Below, one piece after another: positions 42,396 through 43,620 of a DNA stretch of 43,620 nucleotides. Each line of letters begins with the position of its first letter. Within the stretch, counting starts at the first letter, position 1. Origin of the DNA: Scleroderma bovista (Eukaryota; Basidiomycota; Agaricomycetes; Boletales; Sclerodermataceae); contig JAYMGJ010000291.1 in the NCBI GenBank assembly GCA_037178675.1, positions 1 to 43,620 on the forward strand, written 5' to 3'. The translations under genes and the position numbers were made by a program. The notes below the pieces were generated by a model that was given only the letters and a program-made list of their open reading frames with translations, made no database searches and was not told the DNA's origin.

Positions 42396-42816
42396 TCACA
42401 ATCCAAGGTTAACATTAGTGCAACCAACGTTGATAAGACCGTTCTGAGTGTTGCATAAGTTGAGAATGCTCTAGCTTTGATGCGTACGGCCGACTTACGA
42501 ACTGAGAGTTCTGGAAACAGACGGTCTGCTGGGAGCAGTTAAGGGCCAAGAGGTCAACTAGGGGATATTGGCGACGATGCCCAGGAGGCTCTGGAGTAGA
42601 TTGAGATTAGTTTGGGTAGCCTATGAATGAACAGTCCGTCCGTTGGCGGTCATCTCAAAGAAACGCACGTTAGCTTATATCGAAGGTCGATGTACAACAC
42701 TGCAGAGTGCCATTGCTACAACTGTCAGTGCGCGCTACAATGGGCTCTGGTGCTGCGGCGACGACGATCGAAAGGGCAAGAGCTAGCAAGGAAAGGGCAG
42801 ATGCGCGAATGAACAT
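42396..42816 (-). pseudogene. Decayed class I hydrophobin (inverted, near copy 9)
   Basis: Read on the minus strand it keeps a start codon (42816-42814), a signal peptide like MFIRASALSLLALALS, the APEPIVART linker, the first cysteine and the first doublet. It is broken in four ways: the intron 1 donor has ATAAGC where copy 9 has GTAAGC; exon 2 has a small deletion that creates an in-frame TAG after NIP; about 14 codons between the fourth and sixth cysteines (including the SPITV segment) are missing; and the second doublet reads CF instead of CC. Exon 3 (INVGCTNVNLGL) and its TGA are intact. A TATA box and upstream box remain, so it may still be transcribed. Confidence 0.88.
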
Positions 42817-42882
42817 TGTGACGGGATCGGAGCACTAGCTGTTGAGACTGGGGCTGTTTGCTGGAGAGCATTTTAGTAGGGA

Positions 42883-42889
42883 TTTTATA
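42883..42889 (-). promoter_or_regulatory. TATA box kept by the decayed hydrophobin
   Basis: TATAAAA on the minus strand (GGTATAAAATCCC context), 67 bp before the ATG. GTTCCTGTTAAC is also kept at 42986-42997. The promoter has outlived the coding sequence. Confidence 0.65.
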
Positions 42890-42997
42890 CCTATCGAATA
42901 ATAACGGCTACAGGTCTGCTTACATGACGAAATGTGGAGTTTCCTGTGGGATGCGGTATGTCTCTTTTGTGCGAATAAGTTCGTTGTTAACAGGAAC

Positions 42998-43439
42998 GTT
43001 GTTATTGAAATCAAGTTCTTGAGGGAAATTGGTGCTATGCCATGTCTACTCTACATATTTGCTCTTAAACAGACAGCAGGCACAAATTAGCATTCCAGAG
43101 TGTGCGACTGCTGTGCTGACCTTATCCATGTGAAGTTGGGGAACATAGTGTCAGTCCATTCGGCCAGCCTTTCATTAAGGATAGACTTTCGCAGTCTGTG
43201 AGTAAACGTTGACAGGGTCTTAATACTTTTCTCGAAGACCTCGGGTCACCAGAAGGATCATACCAGTGAGTATAAAGATCAAGGAAATGCCAAAGTAGCG
43301 CGAGGGGGGGGCCCTTGAACCGCAACCACGACCATGGTCGGGTTTCCCACGCTACGATAGCTGGGCAAGGTAGTGCACGAACGATAAAAAGCACACAGAA
43401 CACCACTGGCCCCCCCTAGAACGATTATTATGAGTCATT
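42998..43439. other. No gene recognised
   Basis: Distal flank of the decayed hydrophobin. GACAGCAGGCACAAATTAGC (from 43072) is a variant of the distal box of other copies, here on the plus strand and therefore inverted relative to the nearby gene. No other feature is seen. Confidence 0.4.
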
Positions 43440-43620
43440 AAGTTGACCAAAACACACGAACAATGCCACTTCCCCTGCCTGCCCCAACTGCGAGGCAGCC
43501 TATGAGACCGTCCACCATCTCTTATTCCTATGTCCTGCCTACGAGGAGTCAAGGCACATGTTAAGAGCTAAAGTCGGCCCGCGCAAGATGAACCCCGAAG
43601 GGCTCCTAGCCAATCCCAAC
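43440..43620 (+). mobile_element. LINE C-terminal fragment, runs off the window
   Basis: Translated on the plus strand it reads ATSPACPNCEAAYETVHHLL then FLCPAYEESRHMLRAK, the C-X2-C-X8-H-X4-C zinc knuckle found at the C-terminus of fungal LINE polyproteins after the reverse transcriptase and RNase H. The upstream frame is broken by a stop near 43446. The sequence differs from the LINE fragments in blocks B and C, so this is another family. How far it extends to the right is unknown. Confidence 0.75.

Overview
The window looks like a gene-containing piece of a filamentous basidiomycete genome, most likely an Agaricomycete. The reasons are many 47-82 bp spliceosomal introns, a tandem family of class I hydrophobins with two phase-0 introns each, a fungal Copia element, LINE 3' ends with a terminal zinc knuckle, and housekeeping genes (RPS12, SKI8) of fungal type. 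The genus cannot be read from the sequence.

Layout. 1-3.6 kb: repeat-rich DNA without a recognisable gene, holding a degenerate satellite-like array (about 620-1560) and a GTAAG-rich low-complexity tract. 3.6-7.6 kb: a Ty1/Copia retrotransposon with an open pol frame and a 3' LTR, but no recognisable gag or 5' LTR. 7.6-9.2 kb: non-coding, with a ~190 bp tandem duplication. 9.2-16.4 kb: the conserved core, a seven-exon coiled-coil/Myb protein (minus), a nine-exon membrane-anchored alpha/beta hydrolase (plus), a SKI8 WD40 protein (minus) and ribosomal protein S12 (plus). The first pair and the last pair are divergent and share short promoters; hydrolase and SKI8 are convergent. 16.4-18.6 kb: no gene seen.

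18.6-42.9 kb is a hydrophobin cluster: nine intact class I genes (eight plus, one minus), one decayed full-length copy (minus) and one relic of a 5' end. All share the three-exon structure, a TATA box 69-91 bp before the ATG (TTTAAAAA in copy 1), and a related 5' leader. Copies 4-7 sit on repeating blocks of gene plus intergenic DNA. These intergenic blocks carry different insertions: a 3' LINE fragment in two blocks but not in the third, a ~670 bp foldback element in only one, and a 204 bp solo LTR in only one. Together these date the duplications relative to each other. A 531 bp hAT-like miniature element with an 8 bp target duplication lies between copy 8 and the 5' relic. The window ends inside another LINE.

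Functionally the cluster encodes secreted amphipathic proteins that coat aerial hyphae, fruit bodies or host-contact surfaces. Variation between copies lies in the loops between cysteines, in intron donor sites (two copies use GC) and in upstream elements, which suggests recent birth-and-death evolution driven by unequal crossing over in transposon-rich DNA. All exon models are read by eye from splice signals, frame and family pattern; no transcript evidence was available.
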